Shown here piece by piece: positions 1-8,874 of a stretch of 41,362 bases of DNA. Within the stretch, counting starts at the first letter, position 1; every line of letters begins with the position of its first letter. Both the position numbers and the translations under genes were made by a program. Source of the stretch: Lentisphaerota bacterium (lineage in GTDB: Bacteria > Verrucomicrobiota > Kiritimatiellia > RFP12 > UBA1067). The notes beneath the pieces are model-generated. The model saw nothing but the letters and a program-made list of their open reading frames with translations. It did no database searches and was not told the DNA's origin. The stretch covers positions 1 through 41,362 of the forward strand of contig DUPH01000196.1 in the NCBI GenBank assembly GCA_012838435.1, read 5' to 3'.

Positions 1-3000
1 GCCCACGCGCCGCCGGTCGCGCTGATCCATACCGCCGCTCCTGCTGACGCCGTTGACACCGTGAGCCGTAATTCATTTCCGACGACACTAAAGGTATAGC
101 CCTTGTCGAAGGTTCCCGTCAGCAGGCTCATGGCACTCGGGTCACCCGTGATGGTGCCTTGGCACGTCAGCAGTACATACGTCCCGTTGGTTATTATGCC
201 GTTCCCCCAGAGCTGCACCTCCGCCGGCGCCAACACCACATCGCCCGTCACAGACACCACGCCCGCCGCAAGCGCCTGCCACGTCGGCGCGGTTATCGAC
301 AGCCCCGCATTCTCCTCAAGGACCAGCCCGGCCAGCGTCTTGCTGGTACCGGCTGCAACCTGCAAGCTGAGCACGCCTCCCGCCGCGACAGTAACGGGCG
401 AATCGACCAGTTCACCGGCAGGCGACACCCGCAGGACGCCGTTGGAAACGATCGTCGCGCCGCTGAACGTATGGACGGCATCCAACTCCAAGAGGCCCGC
501 GCCGCACTTCACCAACCCGCCGTCGGGCTGGCCGCCTAAATCAGGCGCGGGTGTCAGCGGCGTTGCCACCCGACAAGAGACGTCGGGAAGCACGTCAAAG
601 ATTGCACCACCGGCCCCCACATTCAGCCTGGAAACCTGCAACACGGCAGATGCCGTCTGCTGATACACGCCGCCATTGAAAAGAACGTTCCCTTCGGATT
701 GTGTACCGTTTTTGAAGATCGACCGTGCACTGAGCATGCCGCCATTCAGATTCAACGTGCCTTTGGCGTTCGCATAATCCAACGCAAGGCACAGCGAGTT
801 GTTGGTTATGATAAGCGCACCGCCATTGATATCGAGCACTGTTTCACAGCCGCTGCAACAGGCCAGTTGCATCGAAGCACGGGGGCCCACCACCAGCATT
901 CCCCCGTTGATTTCAATTCTCGGCCGCGCTGTACCGCCAAGTTCCCCGCAGTAAAAAGCCCCGGTCACCAGTCTTCCGCCGTTCACAATGAACTGCGGCT
1001 TTGCGGTCAGGGAGTCCATGTCGTTCATCATCGACGCCAGCCAGACGCCTTTACTTTCAGGGATAAACACCTCGCCGTCATTGAGCGTGAACGACGATTC
1101 ACACCCGCTAGGAGCCGTGATCAGGCTGCCGTTGCCCCGCCCCACTGTAATGTAGTCTTCACAGATGATCGTGCCGCCATTCACGACCATGTGTCCCTCG
1201 GTCTCGGCACCGGGCTCTTGCGTGCTCTGGCCCCCGATGATCACCGCCTGCGCAAAGTAGTTCGTCTGTCCCGGCACGCCCAGCACGACGCGTCCGTTGA
1301 AGACGTTGTAGCTGCGATACCCCTGCGTCGGTGAATCGCCCACAGCCCCACGGTTTAACACCAGCCTGCCCGTTCCCAGGTTGTCGCCTGCGCTCAGTTG
1401 ATTCTCGCCCGCGTAGCTGTACGTCAACGTGCCGCTGCCCCACTTGATGAAGGCACCCTGCTCGGCGACAATCGGTCCGCTGAACGTGATGTCGGCGTCG
1501 GTGTCCAGCGTGGCGGCCTGCCAATTCTCTGTGGTTCGCAGGGTGTATCCGCCCGGCCAAACCGCATTCTCGCCGGTGTACTTGAATGTGCCCTCGCCGA
1601 TTGTCAGTCCGCCGACCGGCTCGTCGGGCGTCTCAACCGTTCCGTTCCGGACCAGCAACTCGCCCGTGAACGTCGCCCCCTCCGCCAGCGTGAGAACACT
1701 CGATCCCGTTTTGGTCAGGCCGCCCGGCCCCGCGACAGGCGTGGCGACCGTCAGCGTCGTTCCGGCAGACGGCGCGATCACCGCACCCCGCTCCCCGAGC
1801 GACAAGTCCGCGTTGAAGGTTGTCGAAGCCGGCGCAGTGAAAGTCACGCCGTCCAACATCAACGGCACGGCGGCCGCCGGCCCGTTGGAGATCGATAGCG
1901 TACCGCCCCCCGCAACCGAGAGGCTTCCACCTCCCGAAAGCGCGCGGTCGAATCGCAACGACGCTCCGGCATCGATCGTGAGTTGCATCGCCGATGGGAT
2001 CGTCAGATCCGCGTCAACCGTATGAGCCCCTCGCGCGACAACCATGCCGCCAGCGTTCGTCGGCGACCCCGCCGTCAACGCGCCGCCACGCCATGTGTAG
2101 GCGTGCCCGCTATCTACCGCGAGATAACCGAACGATGCGCCGCTGCCGGTGGTCACGGTCGCGGGTGCCTGGATGGCATCGCCGAAAAGCACGTTCGCCG
2201 TTTCGTCGTTGGCCGGAGCAACCGTCCAGTTCGCTGCATCGCTCCATGCCCCTCCGCCGGTTTGATTCCAGACTGACCAGACGGCACTCCCGCTCGTACC
2301 GATGCGCACAAAAATCGTGTTTCCTTGAATCTCAAATCCCGAGGTCTGCTCCAGCCCTTCCACCGTCCAGCCCGACAGGTCGGGAGCGTTCCCCGCGAAA
2401 GTCAGCAGCGGATAGCGACCGGCCTCCGTGAAAGAGGCGGTCGAACCGAGCTTCACCAGACGCAGCGCGAGCGTCCCGTCAAATCCCGCCGGCAGCGCCA
2501 GCGCATCGTACGTCAATCCGTTCGCGCCGATTTCCAGCACCACGCGCGCACCGTCGGCGATGAATGTGGACGGCGTCAGGGTCTGCCCCACACCATCGGC
2601 CAGCGACAAGGTCGTACCGCCCATCAGCGTGAGATCGGCAACCGCAAGCGTCCCCGCCACCCGTAGCGTGCCGTCCGAAACCACAGTCGGCCCCGTGTAG
2701 GTCTGCGCGCCTACCAGCACCAGTTCGCCGCCACCCAACTTGGCCACACCGCCATCGGGTGTCCCGCCCAGCCCGTCATCATGCGTCAGCGGCTGCGTGA
2801 CCGTCACCGTCATTCCGGCCGGCACCTCAACCACGCAGCCGCCCGCGCCGACAGCCGCCACACTGAGGTTCGTCAGCATCATACTCTGGCACGCCTCCAG
2901 CACGCCGCCATCGAACAACACTTCGCCAACACCCGCGCCCACGCTCTCAATCCCGCGCGTCACCAGCCGTCCGCTGCTCAACCGCAGCCGCCCCTTGGCC

Positions 3001-4540
3001 GTCGCCGCATTCTCAGCCAGTCGGATCTTCGTATTGGGCACCCGCAATGTTCCCCCCGCAACAACCAACTCGCTCTCCACGCCGGCCCCGTACGCCAGAC
3101 GGAACGCATCCGCCGCCCAGCCCGTCACCGTCGCAAGACCGCCGTTGAACACAAAGCGGGGACGCGACGCGCCACTGCTGCCGCCATACAATATCGCGGT
3201 ACTAAATTCGCCGCCGTTCATCTCAAAAAGCGGCCGCGCCGTGATGGTCGTCATGCTGCTAAGCTTGGACGCCAACCAAAGCCCGTTCAACTCCACCCGG
3301 CCGTCATAAATCCGCACGCTCGACACGAGCCCTCCGGGCGCGGTCACCTCAGAGCCATTGTCCCGCCCGACCGTCAAGATATTACCGACTCTGGTGTAAC
3401 CGCCCCTGATCTCAAGATGTCCCGCCGTTTCCGCCCCCGGCAACGTTGTGGTCTGTCCACCGATAACGACCGTGTTGGGCAGCCAGTTGGTCTGCCCGGC
3501 AGCGCCCAGCACGACTTTGCCATTCAGGACATTGAACGTCCGCAACCCCTGAGTCGGGCTCTCGCCGTATGCACCCAGATTGATGGGGGCCAAGTAGTCC
3601 CATGACCCTTCACCGACACCGAGGGTGTTCTCGCCCTCGCCTGCGAGCGTCAAGGTACCGGTGCCGGTTTTGATGAACACGCCATTTTGGGCGGTAACCG
3701 TGCCCGTGAGCGTCACGTCGGTGTCGCACTCAAAGGTACCCCCTAGCTGCGGGTCGCCGGTCTGGATTGTCAGTCCTTTTGCGGCAACCACCGGCGCGCC
3801 AACGTATTTCAAGCGGCCTTCGCCGAGGATGATCTCGCCGCCGTCGGTCAGCGAATTCAGCGTCAGCGTGCCGTTCTGGATCACGCGCGGCCCCGTGCCG
3901 CTGAACCCGCCTGACAGCACCGCGACACTGGCACCGCGCTTGGTCACCGGCCCCGTGCCGTCGACCGCACCCGCCAACGTGAGCGTCGTGCCGGTGCCGG
4001 GATCAAGACACAAGCCGCCGCTATTCACCGTCACCGCAGCGGACAACTCTGCCGAAGACACCGCACCCAGTGTCACATCATCGAACACCACCGGGACATT
4101 CAGCGCAGTCGTGTCCGCAAGTGAAAGCGTCCCGCCTCCGGCCACACTCATCTGCCCGCCACCTGCCGCGCCGCCACTGAGCAGCACCTCAGCCCCTGGG
4201 TGTACGGTGACCGCCAATTCAGAGGGCACGCTCAGCGCCGAAGCCACCGTATGGCAGCCGCGCTTCACCGTCAGGCTGCCATCGGCACCCGGCGCACCGA
4301 AGGTCATTCCGGCACCCGACAGCGTGTAAGGGTCATCCGCATCAAACATCAAGCTGCCGAGGGTCACGCCAGAACCGATGGTAATATGCGTGGCCACGCC
4401 CGGCGCTTCGCCCAACCAGACCGACGCCCCCGGGTCTTGTGCCGGAAGCGTGCTCCAGTTGGCTGCCTCACCCCATGCCCCGTCTCCCGGTTTCAGCCAG
4501 ACCGACGGCGCTACCGTCGAGCCCGTCACGCGCATCACCA
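1..4540 (-). repeat. Tandem ~2.23 kb modules within the beta-strand-repeat gene
   Basis: Two full modules and the beginning of a third follow one another. Corresponding landmarks recur at a constant distance: the segment encoding SPTQG(L/Y)R lies at 3546 and at 1320 (2226 bp apart, 742 codons), and the K-x-G-x-G-x-L/LELDA beta-strand motifs near 2750 and 515 are also about 2.2 kb apart. Module heads share a W-x(n)-GGAW-x(2)-AANW pattern. Protein similarity is clear but diverged, so this is an old internal duplication rather than a recent one. Confidence 0.7.
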
Positions 4541-6298
4541 CACGTTTTTGAGCCGCCTGCACCTCGAACGTGGCCTCGACCCCGAGCGGCGTCGCTGCCG
4601 ACCAACTGCTGACATCCGGCGCTGTCCCGGCGTAGGTCGCCACCACATACTCACCCGGCAGCCAGTACGAGGAGTGCGCATTCAGGCCGACCAACGAAAT
4701 CACAAGCTCACCGATCTGCGTGTTCGCAGGCAAGACCAGATAGTCGTTCGCCCCATCCCCCACCTCAAGTTCAAGGGTTGCGACGCCATCCATACCCGCC
4801 ATCAACCGGTCCGACGTGTACGCCACGGCCTGCCCGTCCGCCAGGCTCAAGGCCGCACCACCACACACCACCACCGTACGGGGCAAACCGCCCTGTATGC
4901 GCAGCATCCCCTGCTCCACTACCGTCGGACCCGAATAGTCGCACCCTCCCGCCAAGGTCAACCGGCCTTCACCGCGCTTGGTCAGCCCGCCGTCTTTCGT
5001 CTGCGCGGGGTCGCGCGCGATCTGCTGCACCACCGTCACATCCTGCCCCGCCGTATCGATCACCCCGCCGCCCGGTCCCACCAAAAACTGATTGAGTCCG
5101 TAGAGGTAGTTCGCCAGCGACTCATTGTTCTCGCTATCCCGCAGCCCGATCGTCCGCAGCGTTCCGCCATCCAAAATCAGACGCGCGAAACTGACATTGT
5201 TGGCCGACCGCGTGGTCGCCGGCACACTGAGCAGACCACTGCCAGGGTTGCCATCACCGACTACCACCACATTCGTGCGCGGCCCCGAACCCGACGAGCG
5301 CCACGCAAACAGGTCGGTCGCCGCCAGCGTGCCGCCTGAACCGATATGCACATACGAGCCGCCGTTCAAATCCGCTTGTTCATACAGGATGACCCCCAAA
5401 GACACCTGCCCCGCAGACACCGTGCCGCCGCTGCCAATACGCAGTTCCCCGCGCGCCCACGCCCCCAAACTCAACCAGCGATCGAACTCCGCAACCGCAT
5501 TGTTGGACACACAAAAAACGGAATCTGCGTAACGTCCGACTAGAGTACCTTGGTCGGCGAAACTATTCGCCGTCAACACGCCGCCGTCCACACAAAGCAC
5601 CCCGCTCCCCTGCGTCGCGCTGGACGATCCCTCCCCCAACATAAACGCCGCGACATTCAGAGCCGCGCCGCTCTCGACCACCACACGCCCCGGCGTCGTG
5701 CTGCCGACGCGAAACGTCTGGCGGTCGCCGCCCCGTTTCGTCAACACCGCGCCGGAAACAAGCCGCAGGGTTCCGCCCCTGACATCCAGATACGAACTGG
5801 CATTGGTCAACCCCATCGTCCCCGCGAAAACCCACTCGCCATCGCCCCGCTTGACCAGCGTCCGGTTACCCGAATAGGCGAGCACCCCGGCAGTCGTCAG
5901 TTGCCCCGCACCCGCAACGTTGAACTGCATATCGGTGTTCAGCGTCACATCGCTCTGCACCGTGAGCGTCCCCTCCTCGACCACAAGCCCATAGTCACCC
6001 GAGACGGCGCCTTGCAGCGTCAACGGCTGCCCCCGCAACGAATAGGCACCGCCGCGCGAAACCAACCCTTTGAGCGCCAGACCGGTCATGTCATTCTGGA
6101 TGGCGACCGGCACGCCGACAGCCGACAGGTAAGCGACAGAGCCGCACCAGACGCAACCTGCCCCGCCTGCCAATTCTGGGTTTCGCTCCATAAACCGTCG
6201 GCACCACTCGACCAAGTACCGTCCGCAGCCCAGAGTGACGCATGCCCAACCAACACGCACGCGATGACCGACCACACACATCTGCAAGCACTGTTCAT
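1..6298 (-). CDS. Giant secreted autotransporter-type beta-strand-repeat protein (partial, one frameshift)
   Basis: Read on the minus strand, this is one long open frame of more than 2,000 codons that leaves the window at base 1, so the C-terminus is not seen. Start: ATG at 6296-6298, seven bases after an AGGAGG (6307-6312), followed by a Sec signal peptide ending near ASLWA and then a Trp-rich segment (GTWSSGADGLWSETQNW). The frame breaks at about 6141: the signal-peptide frame ends at 6086, while the long frame continues in the other register, and adding one base there gives a natural SGAGSVAYLS join. Many copies of the PF12951-type repeat are visible (KRGEGRLTLAGG...YSGPTVV, KLGGGELVLVG...YTGPTVV, KCGAGLLELDA...FSGATIV), together with Trp-rich module heads near 4500, 2280 and 40. 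Such proteins form surface-exposed beta-helical stalks. Whether it ends in an autotransporter barrel or another anchor cannot be told. The frameshift may be real or a sequence error. Confidence 0.85.
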
Positions 6299-6409
6299 AT
6301 CCAACCCTCCTGCAAGGCCGTTTGATGATCCACCACAATATGACTTCCGTTACCGTTCTGTCCGAAGCGACACCCCCGCGATTGTCACGAAGCCCAGTCG
6401 ATGACACAG

Positions 6410-6438
6410 AGTATAAAAAATGCACATTATCCAGTCAA
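6410..6438 (-). promoter_or_regulatory. Promoter of the beta-strand-repeat gene
   Basis: On the minus strand TTGACT (6433-6438) and TATACT (6410-6415) are separated by exactly 17 bases. Transcription would start near 6403 and leave a leader of about 105 bases before the ATG at 6298. Confidence 0.7.
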
Positions 6439-6521
6439 CGATAGGAGTATAGAGGAAACGCACCGCCATTGCGTTCGATTTCAGACATAACTTTTTTCAA
6501 ACATTCGCGGGAAAGTGATCG

Positions 6522-6545
6522 TTGCGACCACACAGTGGCTCGCAA
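6522..6545. repeat. Dispersed palindromic repeat, copy a
   Basis: Arms TTGCGACCAC and GTGGCTCGCAA flank a 3-base centre, with one unpaired base. It is followed by TGAGAGTAAAA. The inverted copy at 35064-35087 has the same arms and the same TGAGAGnAAAA extension, and related copies with TTTGTGACCAC arms lie at 8059-8083 and 34394-34418. Confidence 0.75.
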
Positions 6546-6678
6546 CCATGAGAGTAAAAACGCCACGATGCAGAGCTTGGCGAACGTTCCCGCGAGCCGA
6601 TTTGCTCGCAGCCGTGCGTCTGGTCGAGCGGTCGCGACGCAGACATGCCCGCCCCTTAAACTCTGCTTAGGAATGCGC

Positions 6679-6707
6679 TTGCAAGTTAAATTCATAAGGT
6701 GTATGTT
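6679..6707 (+). promoter_or_regulatory. Candidate promoter of the decayed island
   Basis: TTGCAA (6679-6684), a 17-base spacer and TATGTT (6702-6707), ending 30 bases upstream of the ATG at 6737. Confidence 0.5.
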
Positions 6708-6736
6708 GCGAACACCCTGTTTAATCGGAGAACCCC

Positions 6737-6880
6737 ATGAATGACTTCGCCAGCATGTTTGAAAAAGCGACCGGACAATTGCCGTTTCCCTGGCAATGTG
6801 CGCTCTATAAGTGTTTCATCACCGGAAAAATCCCCGATTCGGTTTCAATCCCCACCGGCTTGTTGGCGCAGCTCCATTGA
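6737..6880 (+). pseudogene. Remnant of a Cas3-like helicase N-terminus
   Basis: A 47-codon open frame starts at an ATG that follows a GGAG ribosome site and reads MNDFASMFEKATGQLPFPWQ, then ends IPDSVSIPTGLLAQLH and a stop. The layout (acidic start, F-x-x-x-F, G-x-x-PFPWQ, then G-x-x-P-x-x-x-x-IPTG) is that of the N-terminus of Cas3-type DEAD/DExD helicases of CRISPR systems such as the former type I-U. There the IPTG would continue as GKT of the Walker A motif. Here the match stops exactly at that point, and none of the helicase body follows in any frame. No CRISPR repeats or other cas genes are in the window. The family call rests on this short stretch only, so it is moderate; it could be the N-terminus of another DEAD-box helicase. 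Confidence 0.45.
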
Positions 6881-7045
6881 AGCGGATGATGCGCGTGTGA
6901 ACACGCACCACAGGACAGGTGTCCGCGTTATCGGCGCGGCTCGATTGGGGATTTGCGCTCGCATCCATGGAGGCCGCTTGTTACAGTACTTACCGGAAGG
7001 TGCGCGCAAGAACAGGACGACAGACTAAAAGGAGGAGTGAACGCG

Positions 7046-7864
7046 ATGGAGGAACGGCGGAGAGCAGTACCGGATCAGACAGATCGGCCGGATTACCAGA
7101 TGAGAGGACGCAGGAAGTTGCGGCCGAGCGGCGGCTACCGCAAGACGGCAAGCTTCCAAGCGGTCACGGTCATCTACGATGCCACCTATTGGTTCTGCGA
7201 AAAGTTCCTCGACCCGCGGTCGCGCATGGTGGATCAGATGGTGCAGGCGGCGCGGTCGGGCCGCCAGAACATCGCCGAGGGCAGCCGTGCGTCGGCCACC
7301 TCGTCGCAAACGGAGCTACGCCTGCTCAATGTCGCTCGCGCGAGCCTGGAGGAACTGCTGCTCGACTTCGAAGACTTCCTGCGCCACCGGCACTTGCCGC
7401 AGTGGAAACGGGACAGCGCAGAGGCGCACGCAGTACGCGCGGTCCCGCGACGCTTCAGAGAAGATCAGACTGATCAGGCCGATCTGACTGATCTGACCGA
7501 TCAAGAGCGCTGGGCGCTGTATGCGCCATGGTTGGAACACGCCGACCCCGCCGTGCGCGCAAATACGCTGATCTGCCTGATCAACCAAGCGAACTACTTG
7601 CTCGACCAGCAAATCGCAGCCGTGGAAGAGCAGTTCGTCGAAGGCGGCGGCTACAGCGAACGTCTCGCCGCCGCGCGCTTGGTCGAGCGGGAGCGGCGCA
7701 GACACGATCAGGCCGATCCGTCTGATCCGTCTGATCACATCCCTACTTGTCCGCAATGCGGCAAGCCCATGGTGCTGCGGACAGCCAAGAGCGGCAGGAA
7801 CGCCGGTCAGCAGTTCTGGGGCTGCTCTGGTTATCCCCAATGCAAAGGGGCGGTGAACACATGA
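7046..7864 (+). CDS. Four-helix-bundle protein with suffix domain and C-terminal topoisomerase-type zinc finger
   Basis: 272 residues; start ATG at 7046 chosen because GGAGGAG (7031-7037) precedes it. Residues ~28-130 form the four-helix-bundle family first known from 23S rRNA intervening sequences (AVTVIYDATYWFCEKFL, then RSRMVDQMVQAARSGRQNIAEGS). Residues ~150-220 match the 'suffix' domain seen behind that bundle (ALYAPWLEHADPAVRANTLI, ICLINQANYLLDQQI, GGYSERLAAAR). The C-terminus carries a zf-C4 topoisomerase finger, CPQCGKPMVLR...FWGCSGYPQCKG, with four cysteines, suggesting nucleic-acid binding. Asp-rich linkers (DQTDQADLTDLTDQ, DQADPSDPSDH) are encoded by 9-bp DNA repeats. The function of the family is not established. 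Its neighbours are a helicase remnant and a DprA-like remnant, and its stop overlaps an ATG for the latter, so the two were probably translationally coupled. Confidence 0.8.
   Translation: MEERRRAVPDQTDRPDYQMRGRRKLRPSGGYRKTASFQAVTVIYDATYWFCEKFLDPRSRMVDQMVQAARSGRQNIAEGSRASATSSQTELRLLNVARASLEELLLDFEDFLRHRHLPQWKRDSAEAHAVRAVPRRFREDQTDQADLTDLTDQERWALYAPWLEHADPAVRANTLICLINQANYLLDQQIAAVEEQFVEGGGYSERLAAARLVERERRRHDQADPSDPSDHIPTCPQCGKPMVLRTAKSGRNAGQQFWGCSGYPQCKGAVNT
7073..7094 (+). repeat. 9-bp GATC minisatellite, block 1
   Basis: GATC at 7073 and 7082, then GATT at 7091, 9 bases apart. It encodes DQTDRPDY near the N-terminus of the four-helix-bundle protein. Confidence 0.6.
7463..7507 (+). repeat. 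9-bp GATC minisatellite, block 2
   Basis: Five GATC starts at 7463, 7472, 7481, 7490 and 7499, exactly 9 bases apart, with the unit GATCnGnCn. In frame it encodes a D-x-x tripeptide repeat between the helix bundle and the suffix domain. Confidence 0.85.
7706..7737 (+). repeat. 9-bp GATC minisatellite, block 3
   Basis: GATC at 7706, 7715, 7724 and 7733, again 9 bases apart and in the same codon register. It encodes DQADPSDPSDH between the suffix domain and the zinc finger. Confidence 0.85.
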
Positions 7865-8051
7865 CCGGCACACGAACATCTCCAGCATAGGCAACGCGGC
7901 CATCCTTGACCGGCCCATGGTCGCGCTGTTGTGCTCGGAAAAATGTCCCGGCAAGCTTATCCTCGACACCTACGACCTCGCCAAGCTGTTCCGCAAGCAG
8001 GGCGTCACCGTCAACGGCCATGATGCGCAACCGCGTCATCGCCGAATTGCG
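7861..8051 (+). pseudogene. Remnant of a DprA-like nucleotide-binding protein
   Basis: The ATG at 7861 overlaps the preceding stop (ATGA) but its frame closes after nine codons. The other register carries TNISSIGNAAILDRPMVALL, then CSEKCPGKLILDTYDLAKLF, then RKQGVTV. This resembles the N-terminal part of short DprA/SMF-like Rossmann-fold proteins (I-G-N-x-x-L-L-x-x-P, a Cys-x-x-x-Cys-P-G segment, then TYDLA and GVTV before the nucleotide-binding GG loop). After GVTVNG the match stops and the frame runs into a palindromic repeat at 8059. So the gene appears both frameshifted near its start and cut off after about 60 codons. The family call is from motif memory only. Confidence 0.5.
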
Positions 8052-8058
8052 ACCACTT

Positions 8059-8083
8059 TTTGTGACCACTCAGTGGTCACAAA
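8059..8083. repeat. Dispersed palindromic repeat, copy b
   Basis: A perfect 11-bp inverted repeat with arm TTTGTGACCAC and a 3-base centre (TCA). Another TTGCGACCAC half-site precedes it at 8047-8056. It lies directly after the DprA-like remnant. The copy at 34394-34418 has the same size and shares the flanking ACTTTTTG and AAAGnnGAG. Confidence 0.85.
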
Positions 8084-8140
8084 GACGAGGTTAAAACCTT
8101 GCACCGCGCAGCCGCGCTCCGCCCGCGACCATTCACAGCA

Positions 8141-8830
8141 TTACGGGCGCTTTGCTGGGCTGTCTTCCCGCACGGCTTTGATGATTGCGTCGGCGATGGC
8201 TTGCATGCCGCGGTCGCCGGGGTGGGCGGCGACGCCTTTGTGCGTGTACTCGCGCTCGGAGCGCGCGTAGTTGGCCTCGTCTCTGCCAAGCGCGCCGATA
8301 TCAACGTAGCGTCCGCCGACCTCCTGGCACGCTGTCTTGAGCGCCCCGTCCTTCGCAGCGTTTGCCCAAAAGCAACTGCGCACAACGATCTGCGGACGGC
8401 GTTCCGCACGGATGGCGGTAAGCAGTTCGGCGGTCTTTGTCGCGAAGAGTGTCTGCTGCGTGGCGTTGGTCAATGCGGGCACGTTCTCGCCGATCGCGAC
8501 CACGATCAGGTCCGGCGCGAACGCGGCACACTCTTTCACTAGGTCGGTGCTGTCGTAAGTGCCGTACTGACGTTCAAACGACGCAATGTTTTTGACCAGT
8601 ATCTTCGGCTTGGTGCCGTCCGGTCCGCTCAATCCTTTGGCCACAAGATGCACGTAGTCCTTGTCGAGCGCACTGGCGGCCATGCCCCAGTTGCCCTCCC
8701 AACCGATACCTTTGTTCGGCCCGTGCAGCGTGATGCTGTTACCTAAGAACAGGATTTTTTGAATGCCCGCTGCCTGAGCCATCCACCCCGCACACAGCAG
8801 GGCAAGCGCAACCATGATCGTTTTTTTCAT
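8141..8830 (-). CDS. Secreted SGNH/GDSL-family hydrolase
   Basis: 229 residues from the ATG at 8830; an in-frame upstream start at 8869 would precede the obvious signal peptide MKKTIMVALALLCAGWMAQA. Block I is FLGNSIT with the nucleophile Ser32. Block III is represented by IGEN (residues 113-116) and block V by HPGDRGM with His203. The Asp usually found three residues before that His is not in place (Val200), so the catalytic triad may be arranged differently. The family removes acyl or acetyl groups from carbohydrates and lipids; the substrate is unknown. It starts 44 bases after the stop of the MocA-family gene upstream and is probably the last gene of that operon, giving a periplasmic or extracellular sugar-related role. 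Confidence 0.8.
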   Translation of the reverse strand: MKKTIMVALALLCAGWMAQAAGIQKILFLGNSITLHGPNKGIGWEGNWGMAASALDKDYVHLVAKGLSGPDGTKPKILVKNIASFERQYGTYDSTDLVKECAAFAPDLIVVAIGENVPALTNATQQTLFATKTAELLTAIRAERRPQIVVRSCFWANAAKDGALKTACQEVGGRYVDIGALGRDEANYARSEREYTHKGVAAHPGDRGMQAIADAIIKAVREDSPAKRP

Positions 8831-8874
8831 CGCTCTTGTTATCTCCTCAGATGCGTTCTTCCCGCACAACCGCC

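Larger units (their letters stand above)
6299..6736. other. Intergenic region between the surface-protein gene and a decayed island
   Basis: No supported gene lies here. The stretch holds the minus-strand promoter at 6410-6438, a palindromic dispersed repeat at 6522-6545, and a plus-strand promoter at 6679-6707. Short open frames cross it, but their only recognisable content (CDHTVARN...) comes from reading through the palindrome. Confidence 0.7.

Noticed and set aside
103-6404. Several long plus-strand open frames (for example 2781-3605, 3625-4329, 4200-5339, 5550-6404)
   Set aside because: They are antisense to the continuous minus-strand beta-strand-repeat gene, show no domains, are Pro/Arg/Thr-rich as expected of shadows, and lack ribosome sites.
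6469-6744. Small plus-strand frame containing CDHTVARN, and a similar one at 34961-35143 on the minus strand
   Set aside because: Their similarity to each other comes only from reading through the same palindromic repeat; the rest is unrelated.
7316-7969. 217-codon minus-strand frame opposite the four-helix-bundle gene
   Set aside because: Antisense shadow; the sense strand carries three recognisable domains.
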